A stretch of DNA of 64,000 nucleotides, taken from NCBI GenBank assembly GCA_009760885.1, contig CM019699.1, positions 43,288,268 to 43,352,267 of the forward strand. The letters are read 5' to 3'. Each line of letters opens with the position of its first letter. Positions within the stretch are counted from its first letter, which is position 1. Under the pieces are notes generated by a model. The model was given only the letters and a program-made list of their open reading frames with translations, was not told where the DNA came from and did no database searches. Shown here in pieces: positions 11,157-22,270 of the stretch. This stretch comes from Achatina immaculata (Eukaryota; Mollusca; Gastropoda; Stylommatophora; Achatinidae). A program made the position numbers and the translations under genes.

Positions 11157-11190
11157 AAGAGAGATAGAAAGAGAAAGAGAGAAAGAGAGA
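10282..11190. repeat. tandem duplication, right copy (about 0.9 kb)
   Basis: Same content and order as 9361-10281. Nearly all differences are one- or two-base deletions in this copy (for example GTGTAAGATT becomes GTGTAGATT, and shortened A runs). That pattern resembles uncorrected long-read error more than biological divergence. Confidence 0.88.
10286..10390 (-). mobile_element. short LINE/SINE tail element with conserved hairpin, copy 3
   Basis: Duplicate of the copy at 9366 produced by the segmental duplication, so not an independent insertion. Confidence 0.65.
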
Positions 11191-11425
11191 TAGAGACAGA
11201 TGAAGAGAGACTGAGAGAGAAAGAAATATTAAAGAAATCATTAGAGAGGAAAGTTTTAAAAAAATAACACTCCTTAAGATGAAACTCCAAATCACTGCTA
11301 GACAAAGAACTCTTTAACGCACCGTGCTCTACCTTACTTGTGTGGCTGGGAACATGCTGTCAGTGTGTCACCACAGCCTGATCATAGAAACCAGCCCTTA
11401 CCTCGTGCAGATTCCTTGGTTTTCT
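11191..11425. other. unassigned, no gene seen
   Basis: Mixed-composition sequence between the purine tract and the 39-bp array. No feature recognised. Confidence 0.45.
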
Positions 11426-11429
11426 CACT

Positions 11430-12560
11430 GAATAGAGCCACCACTACCTTCCATGTCTAGGGAGTAAAGATTATAGCCACGACGACTACCTTCTATGTCT
11501 AGGGAGTAAAGAATAGAGCCACTACTACCTTCCATGTCTAGGGATTAAAGATTATAGCCACGACGACTACCTTCTATGTCTAGGGAGTAAAGAATAGAGC
11601 CACTACTACCTTCCATGTCTAGGGATTAAAGATTATAGCCACGACGACCTTCTATGTCTAGGGAGTAAAGAATAGTGCCACGACTACCTTCTATGTCTAG
11701 GGAGTAAAGAATAGAGCCACGACTACCTTCTATGTCTAGGGAGTAAAGAATAGAGCCACGACTACCTTCTATGTCTAGGGATTAAAGAATAGAGCCACGA
11801 CTACCTTCTATGTCTAGGGATTAAAGAATAGAGCCACGACAACTACCTTCCATGTCTAGGGAGTAAAGAATAGAGCCACGACGACTACCTTCCATGTCTA
11901 GGGAGTAAAGAATAGAGCCACCACTACCTTCCATGTCTAGGGAGTAAAGAATAGAGCCACTACTACCTTCCATGTCTAGGGATTAAAGATTATAGCCACG
12001 ACGACTACCTTCCATGTCTAGGGAGTAAAGAATAGAGCCACGACTACCTTCCATGTCTAGGGATTAAAGAATAGAGCCACTACTACCTTCTATGTCTGGG
12101 GAGTAAAGAATAGAGCCACTACTACCTTCTATGTCTAGGGAGTAAAGAATAGAGCCACGACTACCTTCTATGTCTAGGGATTAAAGAATAGAGCCACTAC
12201 TACCTTCTATGTCTAGGGAGTAAAGAATAGAGCCACTACTACCTTCTATGTCTAGGGAGTAAAGAATAGAGCCACTACTACCTTCTATGTCTGGGGAGTA
12301 AAGAATAGAGCCACTACTACCTTCTGTGTCTAGGGAGTAAAGAATAGAGCCACTACTACCTTCTATGTCTAGGGATTAAAGAATAGAGCCACTGCCTTCC
12401 ATGTCTGGGGAGTAAAGAATAGAGCCACTGCCTTCCATGTCTGGGGAGTAAAGAATAGAACCACTGCCTTCCATGTCTGGGGAGTAAAGAATAGAACCAC
12501 TGCCTTCCATGTCTAGGGAGTAAAGAATAGAACCACTGCCTTCCATGTCTGGTGTAAGAG
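11430..12560. repeat. minisatellite, 39-bp unit shifting to 36 bp
   Basis: About 30 copies of a unit containing CTTCTATGTCTAGGGAGTAA and AGAATAGAGCCAC. From about 12385 a 36-bp form (CACTGCCTTCCATGTCTGGG) takes over for five or six copies. 36 bp keeps codon phase, giving a minus-strand frame of repeated HGRQWFYSLLPR that is not a gene. Confidence 0.95.
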
Positions 12561-13472
12561 GCGACTAAGGAGTTGGTGTGCGGGGTCAACTATCTGTCAC
12601 GTAAAAAAATTCTAACTGTTGCAAAAACACCAACAAGCAGTCAAGTCTCATTGTGGAGCGGACCTTCAGATTATGGCTTCTATTGTGACTTCTAGTATGA
12701 CTTCTGGTATGACTTCTAGTATGACTTATGGTGTGACTTCTAGTATGACTTCTGGTATGACTTCTAGTGTGACTTTTAATGTGACTTCTAGTATGACTTC
12801 TAGTGTGACTTCTAATATGACTTCTAGTGTGACTGCTGGTATGACCTCTAGTATGACTTCTAGTGTGACTTCTAGTGTGTCTTCTAGTATGACTTCTAGT
12901 GTGACTGCTGGTATGACTCCTAGTATGACTTCTGGTATGATTTCTAGTATGACTTCTAGTGTGACTTCTAGTGTGACTGCTGGTATAAGGTTCGGGTTAG
13001 GGTTCTAGTATGACTCCTGGTATGACTTCCAGTATAACTGTTAGTATGACTTCTAGTATGACTTCTAGTGCGATTTCTGGTATGACTGGTACTATGACTT
13101 CTGGTATGACTTCTAGTATGACTTCTAGTGCGATTTCTGGTATGACTGGTACTATGATTTCTGGTATGACTTCTAGTATGACTTCTGGTATGACTTCTAG
13201 TATGACTTCTAGTGTGACTTCTAGTGTGACTTCTAGTGTGACTGCTGGTATAAGGTTAGGGTTAGGGTTCTAGTAAGACTCCTGGTATGACTTCCAGTAT
13301 AATTTTTAGTATGACTTCTAGTGTGACTTCTAGTGTGATTCTGGTATGACTTGTACTATCACTTCTGGTATGACTTCTAGTATGGCTGATAGTATGACCC
13401 GCTATGATTGTTAGTATCACTGCTAGTATGACCTTCTATGACTGATAGTATGATTGCTAGTATGACCTGCTA
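12213..13472. repeat. tandem duplication, left copy (1.46-kb period)
   Basis: Includes the end of the 39/36-bp array, a short non-repetitive bridge (12555-12670, with AGAGGCGACTAAGGAGTTGG), and the 12-bp array with its telomere-like motifs. It recurs at 13674-14931 with a shift of 1459-1461 bp and only a few single-base differences. Confidence 0.93.
12670..13390. repeat. minisatellite, 12-bp unit ATGACTTCTAGT
   Basis: About 55 copies of the 12-mer and variants (GTGACTTCTAGT, ATGACTTCTGGT). Telomere-like GGTTCGGGTTAGGGTT at about 12989 and GGTTAGGGTTAGGGTT at about 13255 interrupt it. Four-codon periodicity yields open Met-Thr-Ser-Ser frames that are not coding. Confidence 0.95.
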
Positions 13473-13673
13473 TGGCTGCTAGTATGACCTCCTATGACTG
13501 TTAGTATGACCTGTTATGACTGCTTTTATGACCTGCTATGACTGCTAGTATGACCTCCTATGACTGCTAGTATGACCTGTTATGGCTGCTTTTATGACCT
13601 GCTATGACTGCTAGTATGACCTACTATGACTGCTAGTATGACCTGCTATGACTGCTAGTATGACCTGCTATGA
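13391..13673. repeat. minisatellite, about 22-bp unit
   Basis: Copies of ATGACCTGCTATGACTGCTA, apparently a two-step derivative of the 12-bp unit. The abrupt return to the 39-bp array unit at 13674 marks the duplication joint. Confidence 0.9.
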
Positions 13674-14931
13674 CTAGGGAGTAAAGAATAGAGCCACTAC
13701 TACCTCTATGTCTAGGGAGTAAAGAATAGAGCCACTACTACCTTCTATGTCTGGGGAGTAAAGATAGAGCCACTACTACCTTCTGTGTCTAGGGAGTAAA
13801 GAATAGAGCCACTACTACCTTCTATGTCTAGGGATTAAAGAATAGAGCCACTGCCTTCCATGTCTGGGGAGTAAAGAATAGAGCCACTGCCTTCCATGTC
13901 TGGGGAGTAAAGAATAGAACCACTGCCTTCCATGTCTGGGGAGTAAAGAATAGAACCACTGCCTTCCATGTCTAGGGAGTAAAGAATAGAACCACTGCCT
14001 TCCATGTCTGGTGTAAGAGGCGACTAAGGAGTTGGTGTGCGGGGTCAACTATCTGTCACGTAAAAAAATTCTAACTGTTGCAAAAACACCAACAAGCAGT
14101 CAAGTCTCATTGTGGAGCGGACCTTCAGATTATGGCTTCTATTGTGACTTCTAGTATGACTTCTGGTATGACTTCTAGTATGACTTATGGTGTGACTTCT
14201 AGTATGACTTCTGGTATGACTTCTAGTGTGACTTTTAATGTGACTTCTAGTATGACTTCTAGTGTGACTTCTAATATGACTTCTAGTGTGACTGCTGGTA
14301 TGACCTCTAGTATGACTTCTAGTGTGACTTCTAGTGTGTCTTCTAGTATGACTTCTAGTGTGACTGCTGGTATGACTCCTAGTATGACTTCTGGTATGAT
14401 TTCTAGTATGACTTCTAGTGTGACTTCTAGTGTGACTGCTGGTATAAGGTTCGGGTTAGGGTTCTAGTATGACTCCTGGTATGACTTCCAGTATAACTGT
14501 TAGTATGACTTCTAGTATGACTTCTAGTGCGATTTCTGGTATGACTGGTACTATGACTTCTGGTATGACTTCTAGTATGACTTCTAGTGCGATTTCTGGT
14601 ATGACTGGTACTATGATTTCTGGTATGACTTCTAGTATGACTTCTGGTATGACTTCTAGTATGACTTCTAGTGTGACTTCTAGTGTGACTTCTAGTGTGA
14701 CTGCTGGTATAAGGTTAGGGTTAGGGTTCTAGTAAGACTCCTGGTATGACTTCCAGTATAATTTTTAGTATGACTTCTAGTGTGACTTCTAGTGTGATTC
14801 TGGTATGACTTGTACTATCACTTCTGGTATGACTTCTAGTATGGCTGATAGTATGACCCGCTATGATTGTTAGTATCACTGCTAGTATGACCTTCTATGA
14901 CTGATAGTATGATTGCTAGTATGACCTGCTA
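13674..14931. repeat. tandem duplication, right copy (1.46-kb period)
   Basis: Repeats 12213-13472. The first 100 bases lose single nucleotides relative to the left copy (CTACTACCTCTATG, AAAGATAGAG). The rest is essentially identical. It diverges from the left copy at about 14932, inside the 22-bp array. Confidence 0.93.
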
Positions 14932-15510
14932 TGACTGCTAGTATGACCTGCTATGACTGCTAGTATGATTGCTAGTATGACCTGCTATGAATGCTAGTAT
15001 GATTACTAGTATGACCTCTATGACTGCTAGTATGACCTGCTATGACTGCTAGTATGACCTGCTACGATTGCTAGTATGATTGCTAGTATGACCTGCTATG
15101 ACTGCTAGTATGACCTGCTATGACTGCTAGTATGATTGCTAGTATGACCTGCTATGACTGCTAGTATGGCCTGCTATGACTGCTAGTATGATTGCTAGTA
15201 TGACCTGCTATGACTGCTAGTATGACCTGCTATGACTGCTAGTATGATTGCTAGTATGACCTGCTATGACTGCTAGTATGGCCTGCTATGACTGCTAGTA
15301 TGACTAATAGTATGGCCTGCTATGATTGCTAGTATGACTTATTATGGCTGCAAGTATGACTGCTAGTATGACCTGCTATGACTGTTAGTATGACCTTCTA
15401 TGACTGCTAGTATGACTGGTACTATGACTTCTGGTATGACTGCTAGACTGCTAGTATGACCTTCTATGACTGCTAGTATGACCTGCTATGACTCCTAGTA
15501 TGAATGCTAG
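14932..15510. repeat. minisatellite of ATGACTGCTAGT and ATGACCTGCT units
   Basis: Mixed 10-, 12- and 22-bp periodicity with occasional ATGATTGCTAGT. It continues again at 16463-17023 after the inserted block. Confidence 0.9.
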
Positions 15511-16127
15511 TATTCTTCTTCTGCTTCTTCTTTTCTTCGTACGCTTCTACCACCAAGACCGCGACGTGATCCTACTGAATTTTACTCCGGTGGACCTCGA
15601 GAGGACTACAAGAGGTTCAGAGTATCGTGGGGCTTTGGCCTATATTCCCGGTGAGTCGTAGAAGCGGAAACGCAGCACCATGGTTTTCGTTGCACCAGTT
15701 TGGTCTAAGTTGGACTACCTCAACAAAAAATCCCGACGTGTTTTGGATATCACTATATCCCAGCCGGGTGAGAGGTGGTTGCCCATCCAGTCCAGAGTTG
15801 GACTTTCTCACCGGAAAACCTCAGCGTGATTCGGATATGAGTATGTCCCCGTCGGGTGAGAGGTGGTTGCCTATCTAGACTGCACTGGTCCAGTGTCTCC
15901 GACTTCAGTATTTTGTGGTCGTGGCTACTACCTTTTCTGGTGATGACCAGGACGGAGCTTTTATCGAGGAGGACGAATCCTCGCCACTAGTAAGTTTCAC
16001 CCCTGGGTTAAGCCGGTAGGCGTATTATCCCAGTATGGGTATATAAAGCACGTGACCGGCCTCTAGAGCAGAGGCACCGTGATATGAGTAGCCATCAAGG
16101 TTAAGCCGCTTTTGGCATTTTGCCATA

Positions 16128-16195
<68 letters not shown>

Positions 16196-16462
16196 GACGT
16201 GGTCGGCCTCTATAGCAGAGGTGCCGTGATATGTGTAGCCCTCACCGCGAGAATACTGGCTATACCGATTAAATTTCACTTAATCCTTTCCATCACCTTT
16301 TCCACGACGGCGCAGCGCGACAACCCTAATCGTATTTTTCTTCATTGGCTGGAAGGAGTTTCACCCCACGCACGGCAGCTGAAGAATCTCACCAACAGCG
16401 TTAGGGCTGGTTGATTCGGCAAGTGAGTTGTTACAACTCCTTAGCTGGTTCCGACTTCCATA
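15511..16462. mobile_element. dispersed block of unknown type, copy 1
   Basis: A non-tandem block inside the 12/22-bp array. It holds GTGGTCGTGGCTACTACCTTTTCTGGTG-type sequence (shown at 15912-15940), two related segments around TAGAGCAGAGGCACCGTGAT and TATAGCAGAGGTGCCGTGAT on either side of a (TA)n run, and TTCTTCATTGGCTGGAAGGA near its right end. A diverged relative lies at 21575-22270, so it is an interspersed repeat. Its class (LTR, SINE or other) is not evident and no protein is encoded. Confidence 0.6.
16131..16191. repeat. (TA)n microsatellite
   Basis: About 28 TA units preceded by GTGTGTG, located between the two GAGCAGAGG-type segments of the block. Confidence 0.98.
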
Positions 16463-16562
16463 GTATGACTGCTAGTATGACCTACTATGACTGCTAGTAT
16501 GACCTTCTAAGACTGCTAGTATGACTACTAGTATGACCTGCTATGACTGCTAGTATGATTGC

Positions 16563-17640
16563 TAGTATGACCTGCTACGATTGCTAGTATGATTGCTAGT
16601 ATGACCTGCTATGACTGCTAGTATGACCTGCTATGACTGCTAGTATGATTGCTAGTATGACCTGCTATGACTGCTAGTATGGCCTGCTATGACTGCTAGT
16701 ATGATTGCTAGTATGACCTGCTATGACTGCTAGTATGACCTGCTATGACTGCTAGTATGATTGCTAGTATGACCTGCTATGACTGCTAGTATGGCCTGCT
16801 ATGACTGCTAGTATGACTAATAGTATGGCCTGCTATGATTGCTAGTATGACTTATTATGGCTGCAAGTATGACTGCTAGTATGACCTGCTATGACTGTTA
16901 GTATGACCTTCTATGACTGCTAGTATGACTGGTACTATGACTTCTGGTATGACTGCTAGACTGCTAGTATGACCTTCTATGACTGCTAGTATGACCTGCT
17001 ATGACTCCTAGTATGAATGCTAGTATTCTTCTTCTGCTTCTTCTTTTCTTCGTACGCTTCTACCACCAAGACCGCGACGTGATCCTACTGAATTTTACTC
17101 CGGTGGACCTCGAGAGGACTACAAGAGGTTCAGAGTATCGTGGGGCTTTGGCCTATATTCCCGGTGAGTCGTAGAAGCGGAAACGCAGCACCATGGTTTT
17201 CGTTGCACCAGTTTGGTCTAAGTTGGACTACCTCAACAAAAAATCCCGACGTGTTTTGGATATCACTATATCCCAGCCGGGTGAGAGGTGGTTGCCCATC
17301 CAGTCCAGAGTTGGACTTTCTCACCGGAAAACCTCAGCGTGATTCGGATATGAGTATGTCCCCGTCGGGTGAGAGGTGGTTGCCTATCTAGACTGCACTG
17401 GTCCAGTGTCTCCGACTTCAGTATTTTGTGGTCGTGGCTACTACCTTTTCTGGTGATGACCAGGACGGAGCTTTTATCGAGGAGGACGAATCCTCGCCAC
17501 TAGTAAGTTTCACCCCTGGGTTAAGCCGGTAGGCGTATTATCCCAGTATGGGTATATAAAGCACGTGACCGGCCTCTAGAGCAGAGGCACCGTGATATGA
17601 GTAGCCATCAAGGTTAAGCCGCTTTTGGCATTTTGCCATA

Positions 17641-17708
<68 letters not shown>

Positions 17709-17994
17709 GACGTGGTCGGCCTCTATAGCAGAGGTGCCGTGATATGTGTAGCCCTCACCGCGAGAATACTGGCTATACCGATTAAATTTCACTTAATCCT
17801 TTCCATCACCTTTTCCACGACGGCGCAGCGCGACAACCCTAATCGTATTTTTCTTCATTGGCTGGAAGGAGTTTCACCCCACGCACGGCAGCTGAAGAAT
17901 CTCACCAACAGCGTTAGGGCTGGTTGATTCGGCAAGTGAGTTGTTACAACTCCTTAGCTGGTTCCGACTTCCATAGTATGACTGCTAGTATGAC
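16563..17994. repeat. tandem duplication, right copy (1513-bp period)
   Basis: Repeats 15050-16481, including the whole block, now at 17024-17975. I saw no differences in the non-repetitive part, and the (TA)n run is nearly the same length. Such agreement implies a very recent event or a false duplication in the assembly. Confidence 0.93.
17024..17975. mobile_element. dispersed block of unknown type, copy 2 (by duplication)
   Basis: Duplicate of 15511-16462, carried by the 1513-bp duplication and so not a separate insertion. Its (TA)n run is at 17644-17704. Confidence 0.6.
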
Positions 17995-18880
17995 TTCGGT
18001 ATGACTGCTAGTATGACTTCTGGTATGACTTCCGGTATGACTGCTAGTATAACTGCTATTATGACTGCTAGTATGACTTCTGGTATGAATTTTGGTATGA
18101 ATTCTAGAATGAATTCGAGAATGACGTCTGGTATGACTTCTCGTATGACTGCTAGTGTGACTGCTGGTATAACTACTAGTATGAGTTCTGGTATGACTGC
18201 TAATGTGACGACTGATATGACTGCTAGTGTGAGTTCTAATAATGATTGCTGGTATGACTGTATTTGTTATTTCTAGTGTGGCTGCTAGTAAGAATGCTGG
18301 TATGAATGCCAATATAACCGCTGATATGACTGCTAGTATGACTGCTATTATGACTTATAATATGACTACGACTGCTAGTATGATTGCTAGATGACTTATA
18401 GTGTGAATACGACTGCTAGTATGACTGCTATGATGACTGCCGGTATGACAGCTAATATGACTACAACTGCAGTATGACTTTAGTATGAATACGACTACTC
18501 GTATGATTGCTAGTATGACTGCTAGTATGATTGCTAGTATGACTGCTAGTATGAGTGCTAGTATGACTGCTAGTATGAGTGCTAGAATGATCGCTAGCAT
18601 GACTGCTAGTATGATTGCTAGTACAATTGCTAGTATGACTGCTAGTATGACTGCTAGTATGATTGCTAGTACAATTGCTAGTATGATTGCTAGTATGATT
18701 GCTAGTATGACTGCTAGTATGACTGCTATTATGATTGCTAGTATGATTGCTAGTATGAGTGCTAGTATGAGTGCTAGTATGAGTGCTGATATGACTGCTG
18801 GTATGACTGCTAGTATGACTGCTAGTATGAGTGCTAGTATGACTATGACTGCTAGTATGAATGCTAATATGACTGCTAGC
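17976..18880. repeat. minisatellite, 12-bp unit ATGACTGCTAGT
   Basis: Roughly 70 copies including ATGATTGCTAGT and ATGAGTGCTAGT variants. Long Met-Thr-Ala-Ser and Ile-Leu-Ala-Val frames on both strands are by-products. The array ends where LINE copy C1 begins. Confidence 0.95.
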
Positions 18881-19185
18881 TGAATGATACTGGATGTTCT
18901 GACTTCAAAATCTGAAACTAAAATCGGATTTTGGAATGTTAGAACAATGTTTGAAACTGGAAAGTTAAGACAGATAACAACAGAAATGAAGAACTGCAGA
19001 CAGAACAACCCAGGAATAAGTGAGAGCAGGTAGCCAGGAACAAAGAGGGGGGGGGGGTGAATAACAACAGCATTAGGGGAAAAAGGAAGAGGAGACCATC
19101 AACATCACGAAGATGTAGCCGTTATCTTGAAGACAGGTGCAGAAAGAGCATTACTGGAGTGGAGACCTATAAATAACAGACTGAG

Positions 19186-19262
19186 AAAGATAAGACTGAG
19201 AAAGATAAGACTGAGAAAGATAAGACTGAGAAAGATAAGACTGAGAAAGATAAGACTGAGAG
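19186..19262 (+). repeat. 15-bp tandem array inside LINE C1
   Basis: Five to six perfect copies of GACTGAGAAAGATAA, lying in the EN reading frame where it reads repeated LRKIR. The flanking frame, WRPINNR before and FTNINTLLC after, is ordinary LINE sequence. Confidence 0.85.
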
Positions 19263-20210
19263 GGAGATTCACCAACATTAATACCTTGCTATGCTCCAAC
19301 AAATGATGAGGACAAAAAAAAAGACTTTTATCTCCAGCTACAAAAAGAAGTAGAGAAAACCGCAGACATGACCTCGTGATAGTAATGAAAGACCTTAATG
19401 ACAAGGCTGGAACAGACATTATATACGATTACATGAAAGAATCACAGGGAAGCGTGCTAGTGGAACAATGAATAATAAAGGAGAAAGACTAATAAATTTG
19501 TATGGCCTAAATGACTTAGTGACTGGAGGGACACCTTTTCCATACAAAGAAACAGGTAAATTAATGCGGTATTCAGGAAACGGCCGCGACGGAATTGAGA
19601 TAGATTAAATATTAGTCAATGGTAGATGAAGACATTCCCTACAAGATGTGAAAGTGAGAAGAGGAGCTGATGTCGATCATCACCTCGTGGAAGCCAGGAT
19701 AAGAATGAAGATTAAAATACAAGGCACAAAACATTAACACGAAAGATGTATGGAGTTTGGAAACTGAAAAGATCAACTTATTTTTAAAAAAAAGGCTTCA
19801 TAATGGAAGTACAAAAAAAAAAACTTTCCAACGCCAGCAATAATGAAGAAAATGCAGGAACAAAAAAGGTTACATCAGAAATAGAACAAGATGGCCACAG
19901 TTTACAATGAAAGCTGTCAAATGTACTTAGGTTCCAGCAACAAGAAGATATAAGACTGGGGAACTCCTGCAACTCTGATAGCTCTAGAGTTCAGAAAAAG
20001 CGGATTAGAAGTAAGAAGATGCAGGCTAAGTCAGAAAGACTAAAAGAACAATATAATGAAGAGTACAGCCAGTTAAAATAAATTAATAAAACAGCAAACC
20101 CGGACTGAAGAAAGAAAATGCCTGGAATAAGCTAGCAAGACAAGCCAAGGACGAAGCACTGAAATGTGAACATGGCACATTATACAAAATAACCAGCACT
20201 GTCAGGGCAT

Positions 20211-20475
20211 AGGTCAAAGCAACAATGTTCCTGTTAAAGGCAAGTATGGAAGACTCATCACATCATAAAACAGACAAGTCAAAGCAACAATGTTCCTGTT
20301 AAAGGCAAGTATGGAAGACTTATCACATCATAAAACAGACAAGTCAAAGCAACAATGTTCCTGTTAAAGGTAAGTATGGAAGACTCACCACATCATAAAA
20401 CAGACAAGTTAAAGCAACAATGTTCCTGTTAAATTTAAGTATGGAGGACTTATCACATCATAAAACAGACAAGAA
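20211..20475 (+). repeat. 65-bp tandem array inside LINE C1
   Basis: Four copies of a unit containing AAAGCAACAATGTTCCTGTT and CACATCATAAAACAGACAAG, at spacing 65 bp (20221, 20286, 20351, 20416). The sequence before and after is LINE linker, so this is a local multiplication of LINE sequence. Confidence 0.9.
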
Positions 20476-20994
20476 GAAAGATGGACTGAACACTTTAAAC
20501 AACTACTTAGTAAAATTCCACCAGCAACACAGACAGGCATCCCTGAAGCTGGAGGTGATTTAGATATAAACACATTTGTATACTTAGTAAAGAAGAAATC
20601 ATTACAGCAATTAAAGGACTAAAACATGGGAAAGTTTCAGGACAGGACAATGTGATCGCTGAACTTTTCCAAATACGTGCCGACTAAGCAGCAGAACTGT
20701 TCAAGAAGTCATGGAAAAACAATCTGCAACAATTCCCACAGATTGGAATATGGGAATTATAATTAAAATACCAAAACAAAGGAAACCTTAGAGGCTGCAA
20801 CAACTGGGGAGGAATCACCCTCCTCTCTGTGCCAAGTAATATATTAGAAAAAAATCATCATCAACAGAATCTCAACAAGTTTAGATCGCAAACTGAGACA
20901 TGAATAAGCAGGATTTTCTAACAAGCAATGCACAGACCACATACCCAGACTAAGAAACAATAGAACAATGCTCAGAATGGCAGAGAGTGACATA

Positions 20995-21165
20995 TTTAAA
21001 AAAATTTGTTTTTAAAATAGTATTCATGTGAATCTATACTTTATCTCCTCTCTCTATTTCTTCGTCCTGTATGTTTTTGTATGATTAAGGCTCACGCCGA
21101 AACGTCACAACTTTGTAATCGTTAAGTAATAAAGCTGCTCCTACCTTTTTCCTATTTTATACATT
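20995..21165 (+). mobile_element. hammerhead-like dispersed element (Penelope-like or retrozyme-like)
   Basis: About 170 bp that is the reverse complement of 33903-34070 with moderate divergence. It contains TGATTA-AGGC-TCAC-GCC-GAAACGTC at about 21082-21105: a three-base stem II, GAAA and the self-complementary ACGT. It ends in AATAAAGCTGCTCCTACC. The layout recalls hammerhead cores in Penelope-like pseudo-LTRs and retrozymes. Against an active ribozyme, CUGAUGA is altered (TGATTA) and an extra A precedes stem II. Confidence 0.5.
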
Positions 21166-21574
21166 CTCATATAATCCACAGTACATTGAATCAAACATTT
21201 TGAGATTGGCAGACCTAACCACACGAAACGAAATTATCTTCCTGCCATATCCTCTGGTTTTATGCTCTTCTCTCAGCTTCATGACGTTCACATGAAATTA
21301 CCACCATGATGGCATCTCTGTGTCATTCAAGAGAACATTAATCATCATGAATCACCGATATATATCACAATATTTGGGCGGCTGGACTAAATATTTCCAT
21401 ATCAAACACAACACTGACCAGATAGAACTTGCCCCGCCATTTGCCCTCTGGTTATGCTCGGTGTGTCCTTTCCCGCACACATTTTTCCTTTATATAGATC
21501 TTTCACCCCAGCATCACGTGAATGGCTATGCCCCATCCACGACGTACAACCAATGAGCTTCGAAATGACCTTTA

Positions 21575-22270
21575 ACACCATCAAGGGGCTTGGGCCTATA
21601 TTCTTGGTGGGTCACATAAAGGGGGTTGGGCTTACACTCTTGGTGGGTCATATCAAGGGGCTTGGACGTATATTTCTGGTGGGTCACATCAAGGGGCTTG
21701 TGCCTATATTCTTGGTGGGTCACAGGAGCGGAATTGTGTGACACTGTGTTTTCATTTTGCACCAGAGAGCTTCGAGCTAGACTTTCATCAACGGATCCTC
21801 GACATGGCTTGGTGCTAGGCTACACTAGTCCAGGGTCTCCTACTTCAGAGTTTGGTGGTAGGCTACACTAGTCCAGGGTCTCCTACTTCAGAGTTTGGTG
21901 GTCGTGGCCGCTACCTTTTCTGGTGCTGAACAGAACGTAGCTTTTGTCGATGAGGACGAATCCTCGCCATGTGTCAAGTTTCAGCCTTTGGTTAAGCCGG
22001 TTTAGGTAAATTGTCCCATTTTGGATGTACATAGGTCGTAGCCAGCCTTTAGAGCAGAGGTGCCGTGATATGGGTAGCCCTCACCGCTAGACTACTGGCC
22101 ATACCGATTAAGCTTCACTTACGCCTTTCAATCACTTTTCTTACGGTGGCGCCGCATGGCAACTTTAATCGCATCTTTCTTCATTGGCTGGGAGGAGTTT
22201 CACCGCACTCACGGCAGCCGAAGAACCTCGCCCTCCGGCCAGTCTGTGGATCTAAATTGTAAATAAATAT
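21575..22270. mobile_element. dispersed block of unknown type, diverged relative of 15511-16462
   Basis: Shares the right half of the 15511 block: GTGGTCGTGGCCGCTACCTT, AGAGCAGAGGTGCCGTGATA, GTAGCCCTCACCGC, CATACCGATTAA, TTCTTCATTGGCTGG and CACGGCAGC, in the same order. It has its own tandem expansions: four 36-bp copies of GGGCCTATATTCTTGGTGGG at 21579-21724 and two 43-bp copies at 21818-21900. No ORF conserved between the two copies was seen. Confidence 0.65.

Larger units (their letters stand above)
15050..16481. repeat. tandem duplication, left copy (1513-bp period)
   Basis: Holds array sequence plus the 0.95-kb non-array block at 15511-16462. The identical order recurs at 16563-17994, shifted by 1513 bp. 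Confidence 0.93.
18885..20985 (+). pseudogene. decayed LINE, EN to start of RT (copy C1)
   Basis: Out-of-frame stretches read as a non-LTR endonuclease: FWNVRTMFETGKLRQI near 18931, a VMKDLNDKAG-like remnant of the GDFNAKVG motif near 19385, then linker and the beginning of RT up to about 20985. It is broken by many stops and frameshifts. Two internal segments have become small tandem arrays (15 bp at 19186-19262, 65 bp at 20211-20475). The family is the same as C2 to its right, judged by the linker segment that both contain (about 20050-20520 in C1 and 22970-23240 in C2). C1 lacks the RT core, so it is a 3'-truncated remnant that stops next to the hammerhead-like element at 20995. Confidence 0.75.

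Noticed and set aside
9077..11305. several Lys/Glu/Arg-rich and Ser/Leu/Phe-rich frames
   Set aside because: They follow from GA-rich composition and occur on both strands.
12985..13270. true telomere or subtelomere boundary
   Set aside because: Only two to three TTAGGG-like units, embedded in a 12-bp minisatellite.
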